From: Nageia nagi
Taxonomy: Eukaryota; Pinophyta
Assembly: GCA_050084985.1 (NCBI GenBank)
Contig: JBITNC010000001.1
Span: 125,178,001-125,242,000, forward strand
Length of the DNA: 64,000 bases
Direction: 5' to 3'
This document shows, in pieces, positions 22,130-35,019 of the stretch; within the stretch, counting starts at the first letter, position 1; the number at the start of each line of letters is the position of its first letter. The notes beneath the pieces are model-generated. The model had not been told where the DNA came from. It did not search any database and saw nothing but the letters and a program-made list of their open reading frames with translations. A program made the position numbers and the translations under genes.

Positions 22130-25100
22130 ATCATTAGAAAATGTGTGGTTTCTTGATACTGGTGTTTCATGTCACATGAAATTTAGGAGAGACTTGTTTT
22201 AGGATTTGAATGAAAATATTGATGGGGTTGTACACTTTTTCAACAAATATAGTATTAAACCTCTTGGAATTGGAACCATAATACTCAAATTGTTAGGCCT
22301 TATAGATTTTATTCTTTATGATGTTCTCTATATGCCATAATTAAGGAGGAAATTAGTTTCTCTAGTCATAATCTGTAAATAGGGCCATTTAATTAATATG
22401 TTCAAAACTAAGGAACAAATAAGGAGATCTTCCAACAACAATATTACAATGATTGGAAAGGAGGATGAGAATCTACTGAAGCTAAAAGGAACTTTTTTCC
22501 TATTGAATAATTATAAAGTTCTCACCCATCAATAAAAAGGAACACTTCCATTTAGCCTTTTGTAGCATGCTAGATTTGGAAACTTTGATTATGATGACCT
22601 TCATTTTATGAAAAAGTAAGGTATTAATGGTTTGCCTACAATTCTTAAGAACATATAACCTTGTGAAGCATGTATCTTTGGTAAGCATCATAAGAAACCT
22701 TTCATTGAATTAAAATGGACAGCATGTAAAATGCTAAAACTCATCCACTCTTATTTATGTGGACCATTTCATCCTATATAGTATATTATTGGAAACAAAT
22801 ACATCATGAATTTCATTTATTATTATAGCATGATGTATTGGTTTTACTTATCAAAGAATAAGTTTGATGCATTTAAAAAATTCAAAGAATTTCATGCCAG
22901 CATAAAAAAAAACAAAATAATCCTATTGGAATACTTTATTATGATAATGGGGGGAGTATACTTCAAATGAATTCAAAGACTATCTTTTCTAACATATAAT
23001 CCATAATCAAACTATAGTTCCTTACAACCCAAAACACAATGGCATAACTGAAAGGATGAACAAAACACCTCTAAATATAGTTTGTTCAATGTTATTTTTT
23101 AAGAATGTGAAATTGATATTTTGGGATGATGTAGTTTATTATGTAGTAAATATCATAAATATATGTCTATGTTATGCTCTTGAAAATCACAATACTCCTT
23201 ATGAAATGTGGTTTATATGGATTCCTTCAGTTAGGCATCTTAGGGTTTGTTATACCTTGGTTCCTAAGGAATAGAGAATTAAAATTGGTGTTACGACTTA
23301 TAAATGCATTTTATTGGGGTACTCAGATACTACCAAGTGATACAAGCTTTATGATGAGGTAAATATAAAATTCCTATTTGTAAGGAATGTAATTTTTATT
23401 GAATATTTGAATAGTGATATGATTTTTGAGCAATAACTTGATTACCTAGATAAGCTTACCAGTAAAAAGCATTTTCTTGAAGATCATTATGAGATTCTAA
23501 ATCTTGAAGAGGGGGTTATGATATTGGATAAAAATTTTGGAAATAAGAACCTTAAGAACCCCCTCCTCCTCTAGATTCTTCCATTTAATCAAAGTCAAAA
23601 ATAAAAGGTTAGATGGATGATATGATTTTAAGGATTCTTATATTGAGTCTTGATGGAAATATTGCATCTCCTCATCTAGTTGAGAAAATTGGATCATCTC
23701 AGAGGATTATAAATTATATCTCCAAAACAGTTGAAAGTGTTTATCCTAATTAAGTGGGGAAAATGGAAACTAGAAGTTCCTATCAAGCAAGACAAGATGA
23801 TGGAGCGGTAGAAGATTCAAATTCAAATGATGAAAATTATATGGAATTTTCTTTTGATTATGAGTTTAATTTATCTATTTAATTAGATTTAAATTCCTTT
23901 AAATAAGATATTTCTCATGATGTATGGAAATAATCTATGAAGAAATAATATGATGCTCTCATCAAGAATGAGATATAGAAGTTGGTAGATCTACCATATG
24001 GAATCAAACTAATAGGTTGCAAGTGGATCTTAAAAAATAAGTACAAATTAGATGGATCACTTGAAAAACACAAATCAAGGCTTATGTCAAAAGGTTTTGT
24101 ATAAAAATAAGGTATTGATTATGATGAGACTTTTTCTCTCTACAACAAAGTGGGGGACAGTTCATTCTTTATTGGTTATGTCAATTTAGTATGGATGGAA
24201 AGTTCATCAAATGGATGTGTAGAAAAAATTTCTAAATGATGATATAAAAGAGAATATGTACATGAAAAAGACAGAAGGATTTGCAATGAAAGGTTAAGAT
24301 CAAAATATATGCAAACTCATCAAGTCTTTGTATGACTTGAAGCAAGATCCTCACACTTGGAGTGAAAAGCTTACTGAGCATACTTTTAAAATTAATTTTG
24401 AGTACTATAATCTTGATGATGCAATTTTATTTTTCAATAAAGCTTTTAAGATTGTTTTATTTCTTATGTTGTATGTATATGATATCTTAATAATAGGGAA
24501 TAATGAAGGATACATTAAATCCATGAAACAAGAATTGAAGAAAGGTTTTGAAATGAATGATATGGGGCATATTTACTATCACTTGGATTTTGAAGTGAAT
24601 CAAACATATAGTTACATATTCATTTCCTAAATATAAAGTACTTTGGTAAATTGATGAATAAATTTAGCATGCAATATTGTAAATCTCTTTCTAGTACTCC
24701 AATGGAATAACATTTGAAGTTACAATTAATTGAAGAGAATCAATTTTAAGATGCTACAAAATATAAACAACTCATTGGTAGTCTCATTTATCTAATCATA
24801 ACAAGACCAAATATTTTATTTATAGTTGAACTCCTTTCTTGATTCATCCAAAAACCATGTGAAGGACATTAGGTAATAGCAAAAAGAGTCCTTAGATATT
24901 TGAAGGGAAATCAAGATTTTGGACTTAAATATTTCAAGGTGAGAGACTTTATATTGGTTGGATATTCAGATTTAGAATTTGATAAATACAAGGAAAATAG
25001 AGTTTGGATTTCACTCTATCTCATGAGTCTTGGATCAAAAACTATCTCTTACAGGTCATGAAAATAATCTATTCCAAAAAATTCCACTACAAAGGTAAAA

Positions 25101-25420
25101 TATGTGGTTGATGTAGAGGAAGTAAAAGAGATTATGTAGGTCAAAAATATATTAGAATATTTATAGGAGAAACAAGTGCAACCAACTCCACTTCTAATTG
25201 ATAACACTTATACAATATATTTGGCCAAGAATCCTAAATTCCATGATCAAACCAAACACATCAACACAAAATTTCACTTGATTTGATATCATGTAGAGGC
25301 CAAGATAATGCAAATGAAATATTGTTCTACTAAGGAGAAAATTATCAACATCTTCAACAAAGCACTTGCATGAGAAAATTTTGAGAAGTTCACAAAGATG
25401 CTTGTACTTACAAATACCCC
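22130..25420 (+). pseudogene. copia-B pol (decayed protease, integrase, RT, RNase H)
   Basis: In order: protease VWFLDTGVSCHM (22142 onward, D-T-G intact); GAG-pre-integrase HARFGNFDYDDLHFMKK with CEACIFGKHHKKPF (22565-22710); integrase core with a YYDNGG-like word near 22940 and QHNGITERMNK near 23040; RT with IGCKWILKNKYKLDGS, SLYDLKQDPHTW and YVYDILIIGNN, where the catalytic YVDD reads YVYD; then RNase H with LIGSLIYL, VGYSD and QTKHINTKFHLI (25250). The end near 25410 reads LTNTPLY. Dozens of stops and shifts; long dead. Confidence 0.9.
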
Positions 25421-25432
25421 TTTGTATTAGAA

Positions 25433-26108
25433 TGTGTAATGCATACTTGGGTATTGAAATTTTTTTGTATTAATTTAAATAACAAAAAAAAACTATATTT
25501 TTATAGTTACCCAAGTTAGGAGAAAGATTAAAGTTCACTTATCCAAAAAGTGAGAATAGAATCCTATTGAAAATAAGAGGCACAAATTAATATACATCAG
25601 CTCTCTACAGCCTCAAAATCTATATAAGATAGCTATGTGATTAAAATTGTATTGAAGAATTTAGTTGTAGACTAAATAGAGAGATGGTAGTAGTAATAGA
25701 ATGAGAATATAGTTTTTAGAGAACAAGTAGAATATAATTATGGAGATATCAGATAAATATTGGTAGATAATTCTCATAGATAGTTGGTCTATCTTTTTAA
25801 GCATTGTGCAAATAGTGAAGAGTAGTGTAAGCATAATAAGAAATTATTGTTAAACCATATTGAGCACATGGTGTTGTAAAGAGACACATTGTTGCATGTA
25901 TTTTCATTTGAAAGTAATGGATTCATAAAGGATTTAAAGTGTATGTATTCTCATATTAAGAGGAACCATTATACATGTTGGTGTTAATCTTGTGTGACTA
26001 TTGTTCATATATTTAGTGTAGTAGAGTATATTTTTTGGTAAAATATATATGGATTTACTATATATGTTACAATAGTAGTTTTTTTTATATTATTTTAAAG
26101 ATCCAACA
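25433..26108 (+). repeat. Element A 5' LTR
   Basis: About 676 bp, ending CCAACA. TATATAAGA at 25621-25629 is a likely TATA box. The right end is supported by the PBS two bases further on and by the similar end at 51001. The left end is inferred. Confidence 0.6.
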
Positions 26109-26110
26109 AG

Positions 26111-26123
26111 TGGTATTAGAGTC
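26111..26123 (+). other. Element A primer-binding site
   Basis: TGGTATTAGAGTC, close to the tRNA-Met PBS TGGTATCAGAGCC, with the same two-base AG spacer after the LTR as in copia-1. Confidence 0.8.
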
Positions 26124-26225
26124 TGTTCAATATAGCAAAGCTAATACTAAAGTGGTATGCATGAACTCTTTTATCTTTTATAGTATTCATTTTTGGTTTT
26201 GTAATACTATCATTTAAATACTACA

Positions 26226-26227
<2 letters not shown>

Positions 26228-26274
<47 letters not shown>
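26228..26274. repeat. (TA)n microsatellite
   Basis: About 47 bp of uninterrupted TA dinucleotide. Confidence 0.98.
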
Positions 26275-26279
<5 letters not shown>

Positions 26280-27540
26280 TTATGAGTTATAATCTTAGAT
26301 TATTCCCTAGTATTCATTGTAATACACAAAGCTCTCTCAACTATAGTTAAGATATGAAAAATTGCAATGATAGTCAACCACATAACCTATAATGGATAAA
26401 TTTACAACTCATTCATGGAGCTTTCTTTAGAGTCTTTTTATTGATCATATTATTCTCAATAGAATAAAATCTTTTATTAAAAAATAAAATATAAGTTTCT
26501 TCTATCTTTAATCTACTTATTAGAATCTTAAGTAAGTATTTTAATGGTTGTATCTGACTAAAACTTCAATGGAATTTTCTTATAGAAAGATTGCAACTCT
26601 TGTTTCTTTCTAGGTATATTGTTATTTTGGGTATTCATTATGTTGAACTGAAATTTTTCTTTCTTGCTCAAATATTGTTGGGTATCTCTTCCATGATGTT
26701 GAACTTCAAGCTTGCAAAAATGGCTACACATGAGCTGTACACTAAACTCTACATAAATTTCTTCTTTTAGAAAATGTCTCTTTAATTTAACAAAATATTG
26801 AAGTTCATTAACAAAAAGTTTATTAGTTGAAAAAATGTTTTTAAAATATTCTATTTTAACATAAATTTATCACCATTTTCATGGTAGATTGTATTCTCAC
26901 ATAGAAGTTATGCATGGAAATATAATTATTTACTTTACAATGTACATGAGTTTTACTTAAAATAACTTGATAGTAACTTTACATAAGTTGATGAATACTT
27001 CTTTCTAATATAACATTTCATTTTAAAATAAATACAATAGTATGTATTATCTTTTCAATGAAACATATTGCTTCTTTCAAATATTTGAATTTTATGTAAT
27101 AAAAGATATCTACTTAGTTTTATTAAAATGAAAATTTTAGAATAAAATATTGAGTATTTAAAATATGGTGTATACATAGTATATGTGTTATTTTTTAGTT
27201 TTATCAAAAATCAAATATTATTACATATTTGAATACTTGTTATTGAGATTTATACATAACAATTTAAATTTCTTAAAAAGGAGTAATATTGAGTAAAATA
27301 TGATTATTTGAAGGATTGAAATATATACATTAAATATACTTCTTTAATTTTTGAAATCTAGTAAAAATTATAAATATTTTTATTTATTTTATTATATATT
27401 ATGAAAGAGCTCTCTCTTACCTTTCCAATGCTTTCTAAATCATACAAAATAGACTTAAAATGAGAAGGTTACGAGTATTTACAAATCTATGTTTAATAGG
27501 GATTTTTTTATGCCCCTATATTAACCTTATGCATTCTAGT
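26280..27540. other. AT-rich interior of element A
   Basis: No gene or motif recognised on either strand. Open frames are shorter than 60 codons apart from chance ones. Confidence 0.5.
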
Positions 27541-27579
27541 TCATTCTAGTAATTTTTGACAAGCTTAGTCGGATCGCTC

Positions 27580-27900
27580 TCAAAAGGATACATCCAGATC
27601 TGATAGTCCATATTCAATCCAATGGCTCTCAAAAATTCTCCTTCCTCAAGCTCTAAGAAGATGAGAAGGTGATACTTGTCACTCATTTAACAGTTCTAGT
27701 AAAGATAGACTTTGATCCAATGGCTCTCATAAGATTTGAGCCCTCTTGGAAAGTATTTTTTGAGAAGCTGATATGATGCCATGTGGCATGCATACAATGA
27801 ATCTCATGATGACATGTGTCACATTCTTGAATAATCTGAATGCTCTCAGAAAACCTTTTTGGAGAAGTTGAGAAGCCACCATATATCACTCATTAACACA
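27580..27900. repeat. Three degenerate tandem copies, about 110-130 bp
   Basis: The block CCAATGGCTCTCA ... GAGAAG ... CACTCATT-like recurs at about 27615, 27717 and 27835, each time followed by a GATGACATGTGTCAC/CCATATATCACTCATTAAC-like tail. The copies diverge strongly. Confidence 0.65.
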
Positions 27901-27938
27901 TCATCCTATTTGCCAAGTCAACATGCCATATTAACACA

Positions 27939-27988
27939 CTCGCACGCACGCGCGCGTGCGCGTGCGCACACACACACACACACACACA
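27939..27988. repeat. Alternating purine-pyrimidine tract (CG/CA)n
   Basis: A 50-bp run of CGCACGCACGCGCGCGTGCG then (CA)n. Strict alternation of G or A with C or T over this length is the classic Z-DNA-prone pattern. Confidence 0.95.
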
Positions 27989-27999
27989 TAATTTATTAT

Positions 28000-30740
28000 T
28001 TTTTTATGTGCAGTGTGGTAGCCTTTGAGAAGAGATTATGGCCATTAGAATGACCCATGGGTTTGAGCCCACAACCTCCCCCCTAAGATTCTAAAGATTG
28101 GCCACTATGTCATAAACAAGGTGTTTTTGTTTTAATTTATTTTAAGGACTTATTGGGGCGGCCACAACCAGGGTGGCCAAGGACCCTATTAAAGGGGAGC
28201 CTATGGCCACCCTAGTTGCAACCCCCTCTTCTATCCCCTTTAGTGGGTTTGGTAGGGATGCGACCCTCTATTTAAAATAAAATAAAATTATATAAAACAT
28301 TTTATAATATATTTTCAATAAATAAAAATATAATTAATTAATTATTATTAATTAATATTTGTTAATTGTTATCTAAATTTAATATATATTATTTGATTAT
28401 ATATATAGGAGATCCTATAATTTTTTAATCAATATGAGTATTTTTTTATTGTTTCAAAAATAAAATAATATAGTATATGTTATACATATATTTTTAAATA
28501 ATTTTAATTTATTCAATATTTTGTAGAGGCTTTGTATTATATGATCATAATCTAAATTTTATTACTTGATCAAGCATGTGCCTCTTTTGCTCAAATTTGT
28601 GAAAGAAATATAGATTATTTGTAACATTTATTTTAGATGAACAAAATAAAATGTTATCTTTATGCAACCTTTCTTTTTCTTTTTGTAAAAATTGTTATGT
28701 AATTAAATCTTATCTCTTTCACAAAAAAATAGAGAAACAATTCTCTCTTTTTTTCCACAATATATATTGAATGGAAACAATTATAACATCTGGGAGCCTA
28801 TGCAATATGAAGGCTTTATTGATGATACTTTGATTAGTTCTATATTCTTGTTATAATTAGGTTTGATATGCTCATTTCAAGCCTGTAAATATAAAGATAT
28901 AATGATGTTATTCATGTTTGAGCTACATTTTAAAGTTTATTTTGACTATCTTTATTTGTCTTTGTTCATCAATTGATCAAAGAAGTGATTTTTAATATCA
29001 AATGACCTTTCTAAATTTCAAGGAAATGTAATAGTTTTTTACTTGAAGATAAAATTGTTAAAGGATACTTAACATAAATTACTTGTGCTCTCATGAGGGA
29101 TTTTGATTCTTATGACCTTGAGATAAAATTTAATGATAATATGTTATGGATTTGACAATCTTTTTCTCAAATCCTAAGAGTAAATGAAATTCTCATTATC
29201 AATTAAAGCTAATGTGAATTATAAAATTCTTGAGATTGTATGTTTTCTTGACAAAGACCTTTAAAATGTTTGCAAATATTTGTTCTTACTTATAATTGAA
29301 AGAGATTTTATAGAGTATGATAAAACTCTATTGTATACTTTTTTGTCGCCTTTATGTATACCTTTAAGTTAATTATTAATCACAAGTTCTTCTTCTGATA
29401 TTAACTTAAAGTCTTGAAGGCAATGTCAAGAATTGTTACAAATGTCATTTGATCAATTTAATTTAATATTTCTTATTTATTAAAAACTATTTAAAAAAAA
29501 ATTGGTATCTCTAATAAAAGAAAAAGAGTGAATCATTTCTTGTTGTTATGAATGTTAAAAAGCTTAGAATGAAATCCCCTTTTAATGTTGCTTGGTCTCC
29601 CTTTGTTTGATATTGATATTGTTAAGTAGTATTGTCTGTCATGAAGTCAACATACTTATTTCTTATTAAAATCAATGGAAGAATCTAAATATAGGTGTAT
29701 CCTTAAATGAAGTAAGCTATTAAATCCAAGTTTGAATTGCATGGTTCAATGCAAAGAGAGAGTGTATTCTATCCAAACAAGTCTCCCTGAAGCATTCAAG
29801 AAATAAATAAGCTTTGTTCATGATTAGTAATAGTTACAATATTATTAATCATTTCTTCTCTCTCCTTCAAATTATGTGAAAATTATTTAAGCAAATACAT
29901 ATTAAAGTTTTTATAGACTATTTAATATTTGAGAGATAAACTTATATTTTATGAATATCAATAAGTAAAAATCCCTCTTTACTTAAAATTACTATGTAAC
30001 TTGTTTTAAAATATGATTGTATTTTGATAATGATGAAATGTATTTAATTAAGTTTCTCTTTCACTAACAAGTTTGTAGGATTGCTAGAAGCATAGAACAA
30101 AAATACATTTTTTTTGTAAATATGACCCAATGCCAAATAAGTAAAAATGATCAAAAAAATAGTCAAAGTACGATGAATACAACAAAAATTTATGGATTTT
30201 AAAATTCATAAATGCAAAAAATTTGGCAAAAAATGGAAAAAGACAGTAAAGAAACAAATAATACAACCAAAGTTTGTGGCAAAAAATAAAAAAAAAATTG
30301 GCAAAAAATGTGAAAAAGATGGGAAAAAATGGTAAATTCAGGAAAAATACATGGTGCATTAAAAAATTAAAAAAATATGTAATTTTTTGATATTTTTCTA
30401 TATAATATGCTTATCTAATTATCATACATGATTAAATCATCCCCATATATGACCATACAATCTACCAAAATATTCATGATATAAAATTTAAAATAAAAAA
30501 ATGATAGTAGATTGTAATTCATGTTCATAAATTATAACATTGATATATGAAAATAAAAGTCATCTACAAAATATATGTTAGATCAAGATGTTTGCTCATA
30601 AAATCATAAGTCATAAGTGTACAAATACTGTCTCATAGACTTGATGCCATTGAGTGCCAAGCATCAACAAAGTATAAAAAATACTAAATATAATGTATCA
30701 TGAGTCATGACTCATCAATGTGTGTAGTTTGTGGCTCTAG
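28000..30740. other. AT-rich interior of element A, no gene recognised
   Basis: 28140-28265 is a GC-richer island with GGGTGGCC and GGCCACCCT facing each other, a possible hairpin. 30090-30330 is rich in words such as GGCAAAAAATGG. The minus-strand frame at 30084-30359 is a by-product of that composition. No family motif found. Confidence 0.45.
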
Positions 30741-30756
30741 CCCTTTCTCTAAAAAG

Positions 30757-30915
30757 GTAAAAATCCTAGTTTCTCAAAAGTTACATTTGTCATCTCCATA
30801 TTATAGATTAAATCTCTAGCTTATAGTTATTTTGATAATTCTCTTCAAGCACTTGGATTTCAAGTATGAAGGATTTGTATTTATTTTAACACCTATTCCT
30901 ATCTAGGTGTTTACA
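30757..30915 (+). repeat. gypsy-3 5' LTR remnant
   Basis: 30820-30915 (GCTTATAGTTATTTTGATAA ... CTAGGTGTTTACA) is nearly the same as 37765-37863, the end of the 3' LTR. Just upstream, 30757-30810 matches 32760-32815, which precedes and begins the 3' LTR. So the 5' LTR has lost most of its interior by deletion. Confidence 0.75.
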
Positions 30916-30924
30916 TGTCAAGTT

Positions 30925-30937
30925 TGGTATCAAAGCC
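30925..30937 (+). other. gypsy-3 primer-binding site
   Basis: TGGTATCAAAGCC, nine bases after the LTR end. One change from the tRNA-Met-type PBS. Confidence 0.75.
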
Positions 30938-31019
30938 TATTTCATCCATAAGGACTAGTACTTTTATGTTATATATATATTGTATTGTATGGTTGTATCT
31001 TGAATGATCACTAGGTCAA

Positions 31020-31880
31020 AATTCAAGAAGATGGAGGCCATGCAAGAATAATTTTCAAGGACATTCCAATATTTGGAAGAGACCATAGGAAGCTACCAAA
31101 GATGGTGATGGACTTGAAGGCTACACCAAAAGTAGAAGAAAATCTTCAACTTCAAGAGGAGATTGAAGAGAGTTCCCATTCTACAAAAAGATCACCTTTG
31201 AAACAAGAGGTGAAATTTGATCTCAAATCGTTTGGAGGAGAGATTGATACAGATAAGTTGAAATAATGGCTCAAACAAATGGAGGTGTATTTTCTGAGTA
31301 CAAAGAATAAAAGATGATGTGAATAAAATTAGTTGGCTACACTCAAGTTGGAAGGTCGTGCTTTTGTATTGTGGCAATCTTATGTAGATTCATTGGAGGA
31401 AAATGATGAACTACCCATAAAGAATTGGACCAAATTCAAATCTAGTTCTATCCTCTTGATCCTTGTCAAAAGCAAACCATGGAGTGGTATCATTTATAGC
31501 AAGGAAGAGGAAAAAGTATCCAATACTACACCACTAAGTTCAAAAAGAGAGCTACATTGGTTGGAGAATCATGGAAAAGTGAAGAAATTCTACTCAAGTA
31601 TATTGGAGAACTCCATAGCCATATTTGCCACACCATTTTACTCTTTAATCCAAAAGATTTGGATCAAGTTTGTTCCAATCCCAACATGTGGAGGCACATG
31701 AAAAGTTCACCATGGAGGAGCATAATTCCAAGAATAAGCATTATGGAAAGGGTAAATTCAATGTCATTACCAAAAATGATACTAAGGATTTCTATTGCTC
31801 TCATTGTAAGAAAATAAATCATAATGTTGATAGATATTGGATACTCCATCCCAATTTGATGCCACCAAAATTTTAAAAGA
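31020..31880 (+). pseudogene. gypsy-3 gag (decayed)
   Basis: Ty3/gypsy retrotransposon-gag reading: LKQMEVYF then VQRIKDDVNKIS, LKLEGRAFVLWQSYV (31339 onward), and near 31795 a zinc knuckle CSHCKKINHNVDRYW in which the last Cys of CX2CX4HX4C reads Tyr. Starts at about 31030, after the PBS. Frameshifts near 31330 and 31480 break the frame. Confidence 0.82.
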
Positions 31881-32029
31881 AAAATGAGAAAAAGAATGCC
31901 ATCATTACACAAGATGATAGTGAAAAGAAAAAACATATAGAAGTTGGAGGAGGTTTTGTAGCTGATCGTGATGATGAAAAATATGCTTGCATGGGTCTAA
32001 AAGGTTCATCTTCAATTAATAAAAAAAAG

Positions 32030-32521
32030 AAAAGGACTCAACTTTTTCATGTCAAGGTCCAAGTAAAGAAGATAAGGATTACCATTATTTTTTATCCTAG
32101 TTGCCAAGCAAACCTTATTATCGAGGAGTTGGTGCAAAAGATCTGATTGGAAGTTCATCCCCATCCATAACCACTTGGTTGGGTAAATGAGAAGATAAAG
32201 ATGCAAGTGACTCACAAATGCAAGTTAAGATTTTCCATTGATGCCAATTTCATTGATGAAGTTGAGTTAGATGTAGTTCCACTTGATGTTTTTGACATAG
32301 TGTTAGAAAATCCTTATCTCTTTAATAAGGAAGCTATTTTCTATAGGAAAAATAATAAGTATTTTCTTGTAAAAGATGGAAAATCTTATCTTGTAAAATC
32401 TCATGTAAGCAAAAATGATGTACCTCTTATAGTGGGACAAGAAAAGATGATTATCAATGCTTCCCAAAACCTAACACTTATAATGAAGAAGATGAAGAAA
32501 ATAAAGGCTTCAACTCAATAA
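32030..32521 (+). pseudogene. gypsy-3 aspartic protease (decayed)
   Basis: Retropepsin-like region of the gypsy/chromovirus type: LFHVKVQVKK, SCQANLIIEELVQKI where family members have D-x-G-x-Q-A-N, then CKLRFSIDANFIDEVELD, VVPLDVFDIVLENPYLF and IFYRKNNKYFLVKDGK. It ends at 32521 and nothing resembling RT, RNase H or integrase follows. Only about 280 bp separate it from the 3' LTR. Confidence 0.82.
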
Positions 32522-33275
32522 AGGAGGTGGCACGACAATAGAAGGCATTCTCACTTCCAAGGTGGACACTCTTTTAGCAAAGAACAATGACATGGAGAAT
32601 TATGCTCACCACAACATTTGTGAAAAATCATCTGCAGTGGATCCCTCAAGCATATCAAGAATGGACTCTACAAGCACCTTATCCATGGATGTATCTTGGG
32701 TGGATTGATACTTCAATAAGGAAGATGGGTCCAAAATGGGATTAGCAAATCATTAAAAGGGTAAAATTCCACTTTCTCAAAAGTTAAGTTTATCATCTCC
32801 ATGTTAGAGATCTCATCTCCAACTCTCTAACAGTTTGAATGATGAGCAAAATAGAATCCATTTGTGAAAGTTATGCTAGTTTGAATTTTATGGAAAGATT
32901 AAAATATTTAGTTAGGATCCACATTCCATGTCAATGGCTGAGTCAACATCCTAGTTAATAATTTACATATTATTAGGTGTATAGTTAGTATGAAGTGGCA
33001 TGAGATGGATGGAAGCATCTCAAATGAGTGTCAACATTATTGGAGAATGTTTCTAGTAGGACCCACATGTAGGAGGAATTACATGAACTCAATAGAAGTG
33101 GTGTGGCATTCGACAACAAGTGACCTGGTGAAGTAAAGGGGATCGTGCTCCAATCAAAGATAGTAAAATATTTGGTTACACATAAGTAAAAAGGGGTGGC
33201 TCTCCTACCACATGGAGGCCCCCCAGTTACACCCACCATAACCTTTTTAGACACAAACCCTCTATTTAAAATATG

Positions 33276-33560
33276 TGTAGAAATATGGCAAACCAGATTA
33301 CCGTGTTGACCAGACAAAATAATGCCAGAAGATATCCCTACCCTGCTGTAGAGAAAGCTCAACATGTGTTGAATGAGGACGTGGACCAAGCTTCCACTTC
33401 CGGGGCGGCTAATGGGTTATGTTTGGCTTGTAATGATGCTCATGAACAAACAACCTGCCCTATTTTTCAATACCAAGAGTATCTGTCGAGGAGTGGAGGT
33501 ATTCCTCCGCCTGGCGTAGCGGATGACAAAGCCGGAACGTGAACTTGATGAATTCCACAC
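33276..33560 (+). pseudogene. gypsy-4 gag C-terminal remnant
   Basis: Open frame with a Gln/Asn-rich stretch and a knuckle-like CLACNDAHEQTTCPIF (CX2CX3HX4C), the type found at the end of Tat-like gag. No N-terminal capsid part remains. Confidence 0.6.
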
Positions 33561-34035
33561 CAGCGGACACAGCAGTTTTTCTGAAGCCCACTAGCGCGGG
33601 AAAGTGACCGTTGGGGAAGAAGGAATTTGATTTGTATACATATTGTAAATAGTGTGATGTTGCATTTATTTCGAGTGGTTGTTGTCAGTAATTTACTACT
33701 AGCGTAACGTAAACAGTAGTGGAACCTTTTTGCGCCGGCAGAATTAAAAGTTTCCAAGAGGGTACATGCAATCAAATCCCAAGGTTCCCGAAAAGATCGT
33801 AAAAACGGCAAATCAGTTATTAATGCGGCTGTCGCGAGTTGATTTCCCTCGCTTCGAAAGATCGTGCGTTCAAGTGAGCTGTTAAAAGACCCAGAGCACT
33901 ACTTACCAAGACACCTATATGCTAGTATTCATAAAAAGTTTTGGCTCACCAATTTGCAAAGCTAGCGCTTACTGAGCATCGCCAGGAACTGTGAAACAGA
34001 GCAAGAGAATCCGAGTTTGAGGCATAAGCAGTGGC
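33561..34035 (+). other. gypsy-4 noncoding remnant between gag and integrase
   Basis: About 475 bp with no recognised domain. Protease, RT and RNase H would normally lie here; none is visible. Confidence 0.5.
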
Positions 34036-34039
34036 CCAA

Positions 34040-34842
34040 GAAGGTTGATAAGCACAGCGCAAGGTGCAAGCGGAGGAACCCTTTCAGCAATGGGGGTTGG
34101 ATTTTATTGGAGTAATCAATCCTAATTCTTCAGCCGGGCATAAATTTATTCTCACAGCTACTGATTTTTTCACCAGATGGGCAGAGGCAGAAGCCGTGAA
34201 GGAAGCAAACCAGAAGACCGTGGTAAAGTTCATAGAAAAGCTAATCACTAGGGTAATGGTTTGGCCGAATCTACAAATAAGAACTTGATCCGGATTCTTA
34301 AAAGAATAATGGAAGACAATCCAAGAACTTGGCATGAGAAACTTAATTGGGCATTGTGGGCAGATAGGATCACTGTGAAGGCATCCATCAAAACCAGCCC
34401 TTATACTCTGGTATACGGGAAGAGAGCCATGTTGCCAAGTCATTTCGAGCTTCCGGCCTTGAAAATTTTACAGGAATACGGAGGAGATTTCGAACCGCAT
34501 CAGGTCCGTCTGAATGAACTACTGCATTTGGAAGAACTCCGGAGTCAGTCGTATCAGAGTTTACAGAACAGAAATGAAGTAGTCAAAAGATGGTTTGATA
34601 ACCGGAAGGCCACTCCAGGAGATTTCAAGGAAGGAGATTTAGTTTTGAAATGGGATGAAAACAGAGCCAAGACTGGGAAACATAAAAAGTTTGAATCCTT
34701 ATGGTCCGGACCGTACATGATATCTAGATGCGCGGGAAAAAATTCTTTTGAAATAGCAAAGTTAAATGGGTGGCGGCTTCCAATCTTGGTTAATGGGCAG
34801 CACTTAAAGCACTATGAACCCGCATGCGCGGGAGATTGACCG
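34040..34842 (+). pseudogene. gypsy-4 integrase with internal deletion
   Basis: Starts with EPFQQWGLDFIGVINPNSS (first catalytic Asp) and FILTATDFFTRWAEAE, breaks after KLITR and continues in another frame at NGLAESTNKNLIRILKR. The segment with the second catalytic Asp (SDNG region, about 50 residues) is gone. The rest is well kept: YTLVYGKRAMLP, LRSQSYQSLQNRNEVVKRWF, GDLVLKWDENR and the GPY-type LWSGPYMI, to a stop at 34837-34839. The family is clear; the enzyme cannot work. Confidence 0.92.
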
Positions 34843-35019
34843 AAGGAAAAGACATGGTTTTGTATATATGTAAATAGAAAAGATATGATTTTCAATTTGG
34901 AATTTTGAGGCTGGATTCTAAATTTCTTTTGACAAAGGCGAAATTTTCCCTCAGAAGTCGCCATAATGTAGATTCCTACAGAATAAATTCTTTGTTAAAA
35001 CCCCGGTAGCCTTTACTTA

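Noticed and set aside
27859-28053. Plus frame containing ARARARAHTHTHTH
   Set aside because: Translated dinucleotide microsatellite.
30084-30359. 91-codon minus-strand frame rich in Phe and Lys
   Set aside because: Produced by GGCAAAAAATGG-type low-complexity sequence.
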